A stretch of 64,000 nt of DNA, taken from the NCBI GenBank assembly GCA_029378245.1, contig JARKIF010000022.1, forward strand, positions 62,001-126,000, in the 5' to 3' direction. Made by a program: the position numbers and the translations under genes. Shown here one piece after another: positions 34,413 through 46,661 of this stretch (within the stretch, counting starts at the first letter, position 1; each line of letters starts with the position of its first letter). The DNA is from Roridomyces roridus (taxonomy: Eukaryota > Basidiomycota > Agaricomycetes > Agaricales > Mycenaceae). A model generated the notes under the pieces. The model saw only the letters and a program-made list of their open reading frames with translations. It had not been told where the DNA came from and did no database searches.

Positions 34413-35872
34413 TCAGATCGCGAGTCCAATTTCAAGAACTCCGACGAACCCCTCAACAGTGAACCTCCCTCCAAGCGTCTCCCACTCATACCGACCCTCC
34501 TCCTCCCGTTCCCGCGCAAAGAACTGCGCCTCCGAAATCATTCGCCACAGAGGAACGAGCCAAGAATCCACAACCCTATGCATCCCTCCCCGCTTCTTGG
34601 CGGTATTCCAAAACTTTGTCGCATCAAGCAAAAAATGGCGCCGCTCATCGACGAAACGCAAGTAGTCACATTTGGTGCGATCTTGTGGGAGGTTATACGG
34701 AGCGGTACTGAGCCACGTCGATTTGCTATAGGAGCTGGTACCGTTTTTGCACACAGCCGTCCACACCAGGGCGTTGAAGAGCGATTCGAGGGCGTGTCGC
34801 GGGTGGAGGGTGTCTGGGGGTGGTGGGGATTGTGGGGTGATTCGATCGTAGGCGGCAAAGCGGAGGGTGCTCGCTGCATGTCGGCGAAGGAGGCGCCCGG
34901 GGATGCAGTGCGTGATGGATCCGGGCTCTTCGGGCAAGTCGAGGTCGAGGATAAAGCCGGCGGTGGGTTCATCGGGTTTGAATAGCAGGCAGTCGGGGGT
35001 GAGGGCGGGGAAACAGAGTAGTGGGTCGTCGAAGGCGATAATACCTATCTTCGTTCAAGTCAGTTCGGTGTCAGTATCAAAGCTCACTCGCCTTTGGCGA
35101 TGTCGACAACCGCGTGCATGAGGTCGGAGGTATTGCTGCTACGAACAAGAGATTGAAAAATAGGTTTGAAGTAGAGCTCGTCGACAGCAGCCGGGGGCAG
35201 TGGAACGCGGAGCGCAGACCTGAGTTGAATGCAGGCGCGCCCAACATCCTTCTCAATTTCCGCCATCAAACTCTCGTAGGTGAACCGACCCTGGAGCGAC
35301 GGAGGGCCACCGGCGGCGATGGCTCGTTTCCGGAGAAAGAAGTCTTCCGTCAGCAAGCGCCACAAAGCCCGCCCCCACGAGGCGTTGCCCACCATGCACT
35401 TTGGTGCCTCCCATAGAAAATAACGTGTCGAGTTGAGGTTGTATAGCTGGACGACGAGGAGCTGAAGCTCAAGATTACATTGAGCGGAATCGGGAAGTGA
35501 CGCAATGTATTTCTCATCGTGAGGTAGAACAGTGGAGCCTCGTGGGCCCGCGATACCCGGCCGATTGTTGACGAGGATAGGATCTGACGGCTCGAGCGCG
35601 TCGAGGCTGACGAGGGCGCCAGAGATCCCACCCACGGTGTGTCTGAGATAAATGGGAAAGGAAACGCCGCCCTAGAGGGTTTGCGCAGTGCGAAGATGGT
35701 ATTCGCGGAGGTCTACGTATGCGATTGGCTGAGTATTGTCGGTGGATGGCAGGAACGACTCACTCTGAATCCAATCGATGACGAACCCCTTCCACAAGTC
35801 TCGAAAGGTCGATAGAGCCAACGCACAGGGGCGGCTCTCTATGAGTAGAGGCACTCGAGGCTTTGCGACCAT
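34413..35872 (-). CDS. FunK1-like protein kinase fold, probably catalytically dead
   Basis: Minus-strand exons 35872-35685, 35642-35092 and 35044-34413 join in one frame (456 aa) only if both introns use GC donors (GCAAAC, GCGAGT) with AG acceptors. The C-terminal half resembles the C-lobe of fungal FunK1 kinases: RHALESLFNALVWTAVC corresponds to the family RHDLESFFYVL block, and FILDLDLPEEP sits where the metal-binding DFG/DWDL motif should be. The catalytic-loop position reads FPALTPDCLLF instead of HRDISxxNIL, so His, Arg and Asp are missing. Inference: a pseudokinase or a decaying gene. The N-terminal part (LEPSDPILVNN; SAQCNLELQLLVVQL) matches nothing recalled with certainty. Family members are often longer, so upstream exons may be absent. 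Confidence 0.5.
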
Positions 35873-36322
35873 GAGTGGAGGAGGAAAGGAGCATTGATCG
35901 GATGCGTGTCAAATGGCTCGGCACGACTCGGCACGACTCGGCAAAACAGATGTCGGAACTCGAGAAAGAGAAAATCGCAGGTCGGGCTCCGTAGACTCTA
36001 AGGTATCACCTATCCCCCATGTGACTCACAGAGCCGGATTCCCAGATTTCTGGATGTAGAGGGATTATACGAGCTTGATACGAGCACATCCGGATTGGCG
36101 CGTGTGTACTCGAGGTTTGAATATACTGCACAGTGAAATGGATACATATGTGGGGCCGTCGTTAAAACTAGTCATGTACACTACTTATTTCAGGACTCCT
36201 CCTTCGGGTATAAGCTACAAGTTTCGATCAATCGCAAAGGTAACAAGGGAGTCAAAATAGTCCGTCCACCGGCATGGCACGTTCGACGGAATTAAAAGAA
36301 GTCAGGAACCGCGGCCGTCGTC
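35873..36322. other. intergenic, no gene seen
   Basis: A short tandem CGGCACGACT lies at about 35918-35945. It is otherwise featureless, between the start of the FunK1-like gene and the 3' end of PHO84-like copy 1. Confidence 0.5.
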
Positions 36323-38638
36323 TCATTGCCTGGGAATGACGATCCCTCCTTGCAACTCGATGGCCTCTGTGGGAGCTGCACAAAAAAAAAAATCAACGGA
36401 ACATTCAACAGCGTCAAACAATGAACAACGCACCATGCATGAAATTCTCCTGATTCTCCCCACTCAAATCCTCAAGCGTCTGACCCATCGTCTCGGGGAC
36501 GAGCAACGTCGAGAGCAATCCCGTGAACATGAACCCCGCGAGGATCTCAAACGAATGACCCATGAACTTTTGCGGGTTGTTGACGGGGTCGACGAGTTTG
36601 AAGAACATGAGCTGCGCGATGATGGCGCCGAGCTTGCCCGTTGCGGCGCAGATTCCGTGAGCGGTGGACCGGTAGCGCGTTGGGAAGATCTCGCCGGGGA
36701 TGATGAATGTCGTCGTGTTCGGTCTTGGGAGCTGTGAGTCCCAGGAATGAAGGATATTTAGAGAGCAGACGCACCCAAAGTTCTGGAAAAAATTCGCCAG
36801 ACAGAAAAGCAAAATAAACAGCTTCGTCTTGGGCGTCTCATCGACGCGTTGGCCTGCCGAGACAGTAATGAGGCTGTTGAAGGCGGTGCCTGTATGGTAG
36901 ACATTTAATTCAGTGGCGGGCGGAAGAAGAACGGCAACACCCACCCATGATAATGAACAGCGCAGTCAACACCGCAAAGCCGATGAGCTGGATCCGCTTC
37001 CGCCCAATCTTGTCAATAAGGAAGAAACAGACCCAGTACCCTGGGATGAGCCCGGCGAGCGAGAGGATGAGGTTTCCGATGCAGAGCTTGTACAAGCTCC
37101 TGCCGACGTCGCCTACGTCGCCAAAGCCCGCGCCCTGTAAGATGACAGAGGCGTTCAAGCCCAGTGTGTAGAACGCCACCTTGGTACATGTCAGTGTCGA
37201 GGAGGGCAAAGAGGGAAAATCACGCACGTCAATGGCAAACCAAGACCAAGCAGCCCCAAAGAGGACACAAAAATTATCCCACTGGCCAAAATACCGCAAG
37301 AAATCCCTCCGCGTCGCCACGGGGGCCCCGGCGCGCTGCTCGACCTCCACTCCGTTGCGGACAACATGCGCACCCTGCTCAGCAAGCGCCCCGCGGATCT
37401 CACGCTGCGCCCTAACGACATTCCGCTCAATGTCGAGCATGAACCGCGTCGTCTCGGGTATCGTCAAGCGGAAATACAAAGCAATTACTGCTGGAACACA
37501 ACCCAGGCCGATGAGCAAACGCCACATGTAGTCAGCGTGGTTGATGCCAGTGGTCGTCGCCGAGCAGAGGGGCACGGAGGAGTGGTTCCCCGAAGCAAAG
37601 GCGATAGCCGTGAGGGTGGTGTTGCAGAGGCATGCACCGGAATTGTACACAAAGTTGTCGGTAGGGTCGGGGGTGAAGGGAAAGTCGGCGTTGACGCGAT
37701 TCCTGTAGATGACGGTGATGACGGTACCCACGATGGACGCCGCTGGAATGTGTAAGAAGGAGAATACGAGGGCTAGAGAGGCACGCACCGAGGTTCCCCC
37801 AGCCTTGCGCCGCGAATACAGCGGTCATCATCCTACCCCTTATCTTCGTCGCCGCAAACTCGGAAGTGATGGTCGCACTCAGCGGGTAGTCCCCGCCGAC
37901 GCCCAGCCCGGTGAGCACGCGCCACAGCATCAACGTGCTGAGGATGTTGACTGCTTGCCCTCCGCCCGCCGTGGCCTGTGCAAAGGTGCATACGATCATG
38001 ATAACGAGCTCCACGCCGTCTGTGATTCATCAGTCCTGCTGGAATAGACGGGAGGGAGGGAGGGCGGTACGTACACATGCGTTTGCGCCCGATGATGTCC
38101 GCTAACCACCCGAAGAAGAGCTGACCGAAGAACGTGCCAGCCGGCGTCGCGATCTTGAGCCCGAGGCTTTGATCGGAGCTCAGCGACGGTCGGCCTTGGT
38201 ATCGTCAAGTACAGAACGCAGGGGTAAGACAAGAAAACGCACAGTTCCTGTCCGGCCGGGTGCCATAAACTTATCCCAGCATTACCGATGCCACTGTGGT
38301 GCTGTTAGCCTTGGGGAAGAGGATGAGGGGGAGCGCACGATTTATGGCAAAAATGTCGTATCTGCGACAACAAGGTAAGGGCAAGCAGGGAGACGTATGA
38401 GACTGTGCACGCACGCATCCGTGAAGAACCCTACGCCTGCGACCAGGCAAACCTTCAAGTGGAATAGGCTGCATAGCGTCAGCAGGGTCTTCAGACAAAA
38501 GAAGCAGAGGGCTCACGCAGGAGGCGCATTATCCACGTCGGCCAGCGCAGCAGCGCGCAGACGATTGAGAAGCACCGAGCCCTGGCGATCGAGTTTGGGG
38601 TCGCTGTTGATTGAGATGGCATCGTCGTTGTCGGCCAT
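36323..38638 (-). CDS. PHO84: PHO84-like phosphate:H+ symporter, copy 1 (damaged in TM1)
   Basis: Minus-strand exons: 38638-38517, 38468-38415, 38361-38339, 38194-38075, 38019-37789, 37742-37228, 37179-36945, 36889-36775, 36723-36434 and 36375-36323. Joined, they give 585 aa. Hallmarks of the phosphate:H+ symporter branch of the MFS are present: GVGGDYPLSATITSEFA, RGRMMTAVFAAQGWGN, FYTLGLNASVILQGAG and PNTTTFIIPGEIFPTRYRST. The stretch 38293-38264, homologous to AVIMLGYVYG in copy 2, contains TAA (38273-38271) and a GC instead of the GT donor. It must be skipped, which removes about 10 residues of the first membrane helix, or translation stops there. It stands head-to-head with copy 2. Expected site of action is the plasma membrane, for phosphate uptake; function of this copy is doubtful. 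Confidence 0.78.
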
Positions 38639-40626
38639 GATGAGAGTGGTGGGGGAAAAGACAGAAATACACCGCTGTCCACGTCTCTTTATGGCAGCAA
38701 TTGAATGAGCGTCCGGAGTGAGTCGGGTGGCGCTACAGCTTGTAAGATCCGCTCCTATTCGATGTAATATCCGCTGTTTGTGTCGAGTCAATGTCAAGGC
38801 GGTGCGACAAGGGAGACTACAACGAACGAGCCATGCAACAGCATCGAACGTGCGCCCCCGAGACGGGAGCCGGATGCACTGGTTGCTTGATTGATGCGCA
38901 TTGCCGGCATTGAATTTGGCAAGCTACGGGTATCGAGAGAGAAATTCGGAGTGTCGGAAAGCCATGGCACTTGAGAAAACTTTGTGCGGGCGTTGTGCGT
39001 GCGGGGAGAGCTGGCAGAGTGACAGGAATGAGTCAAGAGTGAGGGCATCAGATAAGCGCTGGGCACTGCCTTTGGACTCTTGGCGTTCGCCCTATATGTC
39101 AGGTCAGACATTCCATCAAGTGCCCTAGTCATCCCGAACCCGATTGTGTTCGCGTATGGAGATGGGCCTGTCGGGCTGGTACGTTGGTTTTCAACACCGC
39201 ACCAGTGTACGGTCACACAGCAGCAGCAGGAAGAGGCACGCCGCGGCAGCGGTGATAAGCCTAAAACGACTCCCGCAGAATTTTCTGAGATTGGCCCCGG
39301 AGAGATGGTCGAACCGCGCCCGCAGAGCTTGGAGCAGTCCGAGTTTTTTTTTATTAGCGGCGGGGGAAGGGTGACGACGCGAAGACGACGAAGGTGGGAT
39401 ACAATTGCAAGTGAGAGCCATAAGGCGCATCTCCGCTCGAAAATCATGTAGAGTCGTTGACACTCACCGAGGAAGTAACAATCTCAGATCCGGGACTCCC
39501 CAGTATCAGCCGACCATCGCAATCGCCATGCTGAAGCCAGGTTTTGACCTCGAAGGCCCAATGAATGCAGTTTGGCCTCCCATGGGCCATGGCCACCGGC
39601 CAGTACGAAACCGCGCGTCAATGGGATACTGAGAGTGCTCCGGGCCGTCTCAGCGGGGACGCAGAAATTAGAACTCGAGTAGACACAGAGGATTGGGTTG
39701 GGGCAAGCGGCGGCGACGGCGTGGACATTGACAAGAAGCGCCGAGCGGAGGCTTGAAGTTGAAGGGACGAACGAAGGCGATGGTGGTGGTGGAAAGAAGC
39801 GGCGTGTCACGCGTGACCCGTGATGACTGATCGCACCCATCACTTGATCAAACTGCTCTTTGACTCATCCATCACCATCCCGAAGCTCTGTCGTCCTGTC
39901 GGTGCTGAAAGTTGGATTGACGAGCCCAGTGATTGATGCGCTCTTCCTCTGGAGTCTCGAGCCTAGTCTCTTCTAAGTTCTCGTCGCCAATGGCCATTCA
40001 AACCTTCCTGCGTCAAGTCAGCCAATGACATCTATGTCTCTCTTCTGCACTGCCGTCTATCGAGTCATCCCGGGCATTCTGATTTCGCATCGTTATTCCT
40101 GCTGGGCCCTGAACCTTTCCCATCCTCACTGACGCTCCCACCAGAAGGAGGGGGCTCTGCATTCTGGAATCTACAATGCTCTCATCTATTCGATGATTCC
40201 GTGCCGTCAAGATCGGGGCGTGGGCCCGAGGTCGAGACGCTTCAATTTGGGCTAATCGGATTGACACCGAGGAAGACAGGTAACGCCCCTGGATCGCCAC
40301 TCTTCGGGCCAAATGCTGTATCCGCTCCGTCTACAGCTCCCTTGCAACGCTGCCGGGTTCCTGAGAGCCCGCGCGCCGTTCTTGGTGGGGGCGTGTCCAA
40401 TCTCTTTGCCAAGGATACATCAAGATACCCAGTCTATTCAATCCGTCAGGCCGAACAAGATTTGAGACCCACGTAAAGCTGTGCGTGTGTTGGATAACGC
40501 GGATTTAGCCGTGGGTGGACATCATCATGTCGTTCATTATAGCTCATCCGCGGCGGGTTATATGCGAGTGCTAGTAGCTGTCGTTTGCACTTCTGCTCTC
40601 CCCCGTCCACCCCAGTCCCTCCCACA
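38639..40626. promoter_or_regulatory. divergent intergenic region between two PHO84-like genes
   Basis: About 2 kb separate the two divergent start codons, so both promoters lie here. No gene is supported in it. No CACGTG box (the usual Pho4-type site) was noticed by eye, but this was not an exhaustive scan. Confidence 0.5.
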
Positions 40627-42922
40627 ATGGACGCAGTTTCGGTCAAGTCAGAGCAGACTTCCGTCGAGGGAGACGATGCATGGCACGGTGCTCGTGTTCT
40701 CAACGAACTGCGTATTGCAGCGCTCGCTGAGGTGGACAACGCAAAATTGATGTAGTCAAATGTTTTTCCCCCCTTCCACCCCAGTTGACACTCGGACAGA
40801 TGGTTTCACTACAAGGTCTGCATCGTCGCAGGAGTGGGATTCTTCGCCGACGCGTACGCAGCTCCCTTCTTTCTGGGTGATCTGCGATTGAAGCGGCTCT
40901 TAGATACGACATCTTTGCTATCAATATCGCTGTGATAATGCTTGGCTACGTCTACGGTGATACGCCGGACCAGCATTGTGCGACTTCTTTCTTGTGCCAG
41001 TTATCTGTGAAATTGACTCTCTCCAGGTCGGCCGGCCCTACGCAGTACCCTCGCTTTGGGACTAAAAATCGCCACACCAGTAGGAACGTTCTTCGGACAA
41101 TTGTTTTTCGGTTTCCTGGCAGATATTGTGGGCCGGAAACGAATGTGTGAGTGTGCTTGGATTCTGTTTTCTGTTCCCATTCATACGCCCTTCAAGATGG
41201 TCTCGAATTGATCATTATGCTGGTCGCTACATTCGCTCAAGCCACCGCTGGGGAGGCGCGGGCAATCAATATCATTGCCATGCTCATTTTTTGGCGGTTC
41301 ATAGTGAGTAACCTCACGTACAGGCGCACAGTTAGCTGATTCTCGTATGGGTCGGGCTCGGTGTCGGCGGAGATTATCCGTTGAGCGCGACGATTGCGTC
41401 CGAGTTCGCATCCGTTCATATCAGAGGTCGGATGATGACGGCTGTTTTCGCAGCTCAAGGCTGGGGTAATTTCGGTGAGTGTAGCACAACCTTGCATTCT
41501 CTCAATGAATTGACGAGGTACAAAGCTGCATGCCTCGCAGCCACCGTCATCACCGTCGCCTTCAAAAATCATCTCTTCGTCCCAAACTGCGACGACTGCG
41601 GGAGCAGCGTTTGCTCCATTCCCAACACAAATGAATTGAATCATCTCGATAACATGTGGCGCATCCTACTTGGTCTGGGCTGCTTGCCTGCTGTGATTGC
41701 TTTGTATTCTCGCCTCACTATTCCCGAGACGCCGCGTTTCACGATGGACATTGAGCGTAGCGTCGTCCAGGCGCAGCATGACATTCGTCGGGCGCTCAAT
41801 GAAGCGGAGGGAGATAACGAAGATCCGCATACTATGCAACGCGTCGAGGCGCCCAGGGCTTCCCGGCCCGACTTCAGGCGCTACTTTGGCGAATGGGAGA
41901 ACCTCAAGATACTCATCGGTACCTCGTACTCCTGGCTAGCCATCGACGTAAGCGACCCTTTCCCCTCTAAAACAGCGGTTAATACAAACTCCCAGGTGGC
42001 CTTTTACACGTTGGGTCTAAACGCCTCCATCATCCTGCAAGGAATCGGCTTCGGTGGGTCCTCGGACGTCTACCAGGCCCTCCTCAACATCTGCGTCGGG
42101 AACCTCATCCTCTCTGTTGCAGGGCTGATTCCCGGGTACTGGATATGCTTCCTCTTCATCGATAAATGGGGTCGACGACCAATTCAACTCATGGGTTTTA
42201 TCGTTCTCGCGATTTTGTTCAGCATTATGGGTGCGTCATACTGTGCAAAGCGAGATAACGCTGACATATTGTAGGTTTTGCATTCAACAGTCTCATTAAA
42301 CTCGAACCGGTTACCGATGCATCTGGGACCGTCACCGCCCGCGTCGCTGCTTCGGCGGCTGGTACCAAGTTCTTCGTATTCCTCTTCTGCCTGACCAATC
42401 TATTCCAAAACTTTGGGTACGTGATCTCGATGTCGATGGTAGAGCTTATGAATGACCGACTCATGCGCAGGCCCAACACCACCACGTTCATCATCCCCGG
42501 AGAGGTCTTCACAACGCGCTATCGCGCGACGGGGCACGGTATCTCCGCCGCCGCGGGCAAGCTGGGTGCCATCATCGCACAGATCATGTTCAATTGGCTC
42601 GTCGACACGGTCAAGATACGGTTTTTGGATCATTCGTGCGTTGCGTCACCCTCCTCCTCCTCGTTGTTCTGAATGAATGACGTAGATTTGAAATCCTCGC
42701 CTTGTTCATGCTGACTGGCGTTCTCTCAACGTATTACCTCGTTCCTGAGACCAAGGGTGTTTCGTTGGAGGTCTTGTCGAGAGAGAAGCAGGAGGATTTT
42801 ATGCACCGTGCGTACTTACAATCGTCGTTCTCACTGCGAACCCCCTTTTGATCAAGTGTCGTATAGAACCGAGGAGGAGGATTCATGTTCAGAATGGTGT
42901 GGTCATGCCTGCTGGGATGTGA
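40627..42922 (+). CDS. PHO84: PHO84-like phosphate:H+ symporter, copy 2 (intact)
   Basis: Twelve exons: 40627-40751, 40800-40853, 40904-40956, 41027-41146, 41197-41303, 41336-41474, 41526-41947, 41996-42230, 42275-42416, 42471-42635, 42686-42807 and 42867-42922. They make 579 aa in one frame, close to yeast Pho84 (587 aa). Motifs: CIVAGVGFFADAYDIFAIN (TM1), GLKIATPVGTFFGQLFFG, GRKRMYGLELIIM, GVGGDYPLSATIASEFA, RGRMMTAVFAAQGWGN, PNTTTFIIPGEVFTTRYRAT and VPETKGVSLEVLSREKQ. By family it couples inorganic phosphate import to protons across the plasma membrane with 12 helices. The ATG is in a CCCACAATGG context. Oddity: the intron 41304-41335 would be only 32 nt. It converges with NACHT gene 2, with stops 87 bp apart. 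Confidence 0.88.
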
Positions 42923-43009
42923 GATGGGTTGTTTGTCCGAAAGTTGTGCGCTGCTGTCCGTCTGGGTGGGATAGCATATATATTTCTTTGGTCAAGTACA
43001 ATATTTCAG

Positions 43010-45710
43010 TCATAAAAAAGACTCATAATTCGAAAGTCCTTCACCAGCATGGTAGATCTCCCAACTCTCATCCTCGTAGCCCTCCCAGCGATGGATTAGC
43101 TCCGCCGAAACATCAGGATATGTCTGTGGGATTTCAGATCGGTGCTGAATGAGCCCAAGAGGTTTCAAACCTTCAGCCATTCGACAATAGAAGAGAAACA
43201 CTGCGGATGGAAAACGACTCCGAACGAGGATAGTGAAGCGCCGGCAGGCAGAAAGCTCCAAAGTTCCTCCGAGATATGTGGATCGGATGGCGGACAGTAT
43301 GAAAACACCTCAGCCCACAGACCTCCTCTCACGCCCGTCGAATAGCCCAACTTTGTCCTGTGTTTGTGTCAGCGACAGAAATTTGATGTCAATTGCAAGG
43401 GCGAAGACTAACCAGACTACTCGGGACAATAGGCCAGTGCGAATTCTTCGCAGCACACGGAAGAGGCCTAGGAAGATGTCTTTGGCTGTATCGTTGGGGG
43501 AAAACACTGAGCTGCAGTCGTCGGCTGGTGAGCACAGTGAATGGACGATATCGAACCAGGAAAGATCCAGAAGTATCCGGGCCTCGAAAAGGAGGTCCAA
43601 TCCCGCAGAAACGAACCTGCTGTAGGAAAGGACTCCCAGTATCCGACGCACGCGGAGAGCTGGCAGTCCATTTGCACACCATTCCTCGGATAACCGAATA
43701 ACCCTGAGGTAGAAGGTAGAACTGCCCGCCCAATGGCTCAGCCAATTAACATGCTCCCAGAACTCAATGAGTTCTTGGAGGTTCAGATCAAGCTGACGAC
43801 TCTGACCCGTCTTAAGCCACGACAGGAGCTGATGTGATTGCCTCTGGCCTGTGGGGACAGGTTGAAGGAAGAAAAAGTCGAGGTTCACCTTCCGGATCAA
43901 GGTGAGAAGCTCAGTTGAAGGCCGCATTTTTGAAGTGAGATATTCAACCCAGAATTGGGCCACCCGCCTGCATGAATGCTAGTTCCACAAAATCCTGACT
44001 AAGAGAGAGGAGCATCACACACCAGGCATAGTGAGTTTCCTCCGGAAGCTGCGGAGATGACAAGATTTTGAGTGCCGATCGTGCCAGATCGAGTTGACGC
44101 TGTTCCGTGATGTGGAACTCGGATGAGCGACTTGCACTGAGCAAAAAATCGCCGAACGATGCATGCCTCAGGGTAAGTGGTGCCAGCTGTGCATCATCTA
44201 TGGCCAGTAGAGAGTGCAACTTGCGCAGCGTTAATTCAACGTCGCCATCCTGGAGGCCGAGGAACTGGTCCATGTGGCGGGGAGAAAACTGCCAGCCATC
44301 CATGACAACGGAAAGAATATCTAGAAGCCGGGAACCAAGACGGGTCGGAACCTGGCGAAGAATGTGGATGTAGAGTGCGTCCAGACAATTGTATGGGGAG
44401 TCACCACTGTCAGACCTGGAGTCCAGAACAATATCCAGTTGTTCAGTGGGCCGAAACTGCTTGTCATCAACAAACTTGATGACTATGGCCGCGTAAACGA
44501 AATAGCCCGAAGACTTTTCCACCAACGCCCATAAAATGTCCTCGGATGGCCATGGAGCAGGAACGTTGGACATAGCGCGGTGTTCCCAGTGGATGCGGGT
44601 GAGTTCACGACGGAGATATATCTCCACATCAGTGAACGATTGTTCGACATTTGTCGTGTCCAGCCCGGGAAAGGACCAAGTTTCGAACATCTCCCGGATA
44701 TCGGGTTCCGGTCGACTGGCAATGAGGATTTTGAGCTGCAGGGTATGTTTACAAAAGATGTCGTGGATGGCCCGCAGGATCTCTTGCTGGACTGTGATTC
44801 CATCACACTCGTCGAGTCCGTCGATGAGCAGTATCCGGCCTGGACAGTCAGGCACCATCCAACAAGGGTCGACGATGAGTTTTTCTAGCTGGGAAGGGAT
44901 GGAAGTGGAGACAAGGGAAGGATTTTGCTCCACCGCGTTTGAAATGGCTGCCTTCCAAGTGGGGTCGAAGATAGCCAGCTGGTATGCCAGAGTAGCAAAC
45001 AGCCCGCGCGCATTGCCGCGAATCATATGATCCCTTTTGAAGAAGTAACTGCCTCCCAATTGCCCGACATCGCGCAGCCGCTGACAGAGCGTCTGCATGA
45101 TTGCAGATTTCCCCGCACCAGCGGCTCCATGAAGCCAGATAACGCGGATTCCTGGATCGTTCAATCGGCGACACAGGTCATCCAACATCTTTATGCGCGT
45201 TTCAGGATGGCATCGAGGTTGTGGGAAGCTCTCGGCGGAGTCGTATATGGCCTCCAAAGCTGCATGGCGATGAAGGGTATCGAGACCTTGAAACCACTTC
45301 AGATTTCTCGCAGCATGAATATGTAAGTCGGCGTACCCAGGCCTTCCCGGATGTGATTGACGTTGGGGGCTGTGATATGTATCTCCTGAACCGGAGGACG
45401 AACAGATGTTTCTGGAGTTATAAAAATGATTTCTTAGCAGCCGAAATTGCATTTAACTTATTCTGGAAGTCGTACCGTAGGGCATGAATCTCCTCCCATG
45501 ACGAACACCCCTTCTGTTCTCCTCACCAGGTTGGTTGTTCCGCGACTCGAGTGGTGGCGATAAGAGGTTCTTTGTGCCCTCGCTCTCTTCCGTATTGCCC
45601 AAGTACGGAGGTGCATGGCCAGCCACCGTGAGCGGGTTGATGTTAACGTCTCCGCTGACGCTGTAGAAGTTCCCCCCGCGAAACCGGAGGCCAGTGTTGT
45701 TATTGAACAT
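43010..45710 (-). CDS. NACHT-domain NLR-like protein 2
   Basis: Minus-strand exons 45710-45476, 45432-45337, 45286-44023, 43967-43413, 43357-43171 and 43123-43010 give 816 aa. Exon 1 (235 nt) and exon 3 (1264 nt) have exactly the lengths seen in NACHT gene 1, and all intron positions agree. Motifs: RFRGGNFYSVSGDVNINPL at the N-terminus, Walker A GAAGAGKS, Walker B ILLIDGLDE, SRPEPDIREMF, then the same repeat-free C-terminal region ending in the DVSAELIHRWEGYEDESW block. The start at 45710 was chosen by alignment with gene 1; an in-frame ATG also exists at 45779. It is a paralogue from an older duplication, since intron sequences have diverged. Likely role: STAND-type NTPase in recognition or cell-death signalling. 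Its partner is unknown. Confidence 0.85.
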
Positions 45711-45779
45711 GAGAGCAAATGAGGTCTGTGCTGTGAGCTGGGGGATGGGTGATGGAAGAAGGAGACAAGAGCGGTCCAA

Positions 45780-46661
45780 GTCTCAATACGGTCGCGAGGC
45801 AGTGGTGATTGGCACTGCTTTCTACTGTACCCGGAGCTCGGCGCTGAAAGGCACTGAAATTTGAATTGGGGTTTTCTCCAGAAACAGCAGCCAATCGAAG
45901 TGTGTCAGGGAGGATAGTGTGTCAAATGAACCGTTATGAGCGCGCGATAGATGTGGGAAGAAGCAAGAGGCGTCAATCATTTGGCAAAGCTATCCCAACA
46001 AGCGCCCAATCACGATTCGACGGCCAACGCCTCGGTATTACCACCACAGGGACGTCATGGATTCGTTTCGACTGCGTCTCTCACCCCCCGAAGTCTGAAC
46101 TACCCGTTCGATACGGGATCGAGTCATGGGTCGTAAATAGCACCTGGCTTCGACTCGCTGCGAACGATTCAACCAAAGAGCACTGACGAACAACGGCTCG
46201 CACATTGCATCCCTCCCGTTCGATTCGGGATCCAACCATGATGCATGACGGTTCCGAACTGACATATTTTGTGGAAAAGTTTTCTTCGGCTTTTTTGAAA
46301 CTTTTTTGTCAAATTCACGTGGCTGGCTGGCTCCCGTTCTCATTCACAGAGAGCTATCCATGTTTCAGGAACTGAGCAACGCTCACCGCTATTATCAAGG
46401 ACACAGATGGCGAGGAGGACTTGTAGAGTGGGACATCAATATTGATCTAGCTAGGGTTTTTATTATTCAATGCCCAAAACTTCATCCTGCAACTCAGTTG
46501 AATCCACGCACCTCACGCACAAACTTGGAAACATCCGCGGCATAGCCTTCCTCCACAAACCCATGGCCAAACTTGTCATTATGGAACGACTCACCCAAGC
46601 ACGCGTCCCGCCCACCTCAACTCTCCCACCTCAACCTCACGCAACCTCTCCGACCCTGTTT
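45780..46661. other. intergenic; two T-arm-like palindromes
   Basis: CCCGTTCGATACGGG at 46103-46117 and CCCGTTCGATTCGGG at 46215-46229 are the same palindrome found repeatedly at 58.5-62.1 kb. No gene is supported. Confidence 0.55.

Noticed and set aside
23806..45710. A large inverted duplication covering the NACHT and PHO84 pairs
   Set aside because: The midpoint of the PHO84 pair (about 39.6 kb) does not mirror the NACHT pair, and sequences between do not match; separate duplications are simpler.
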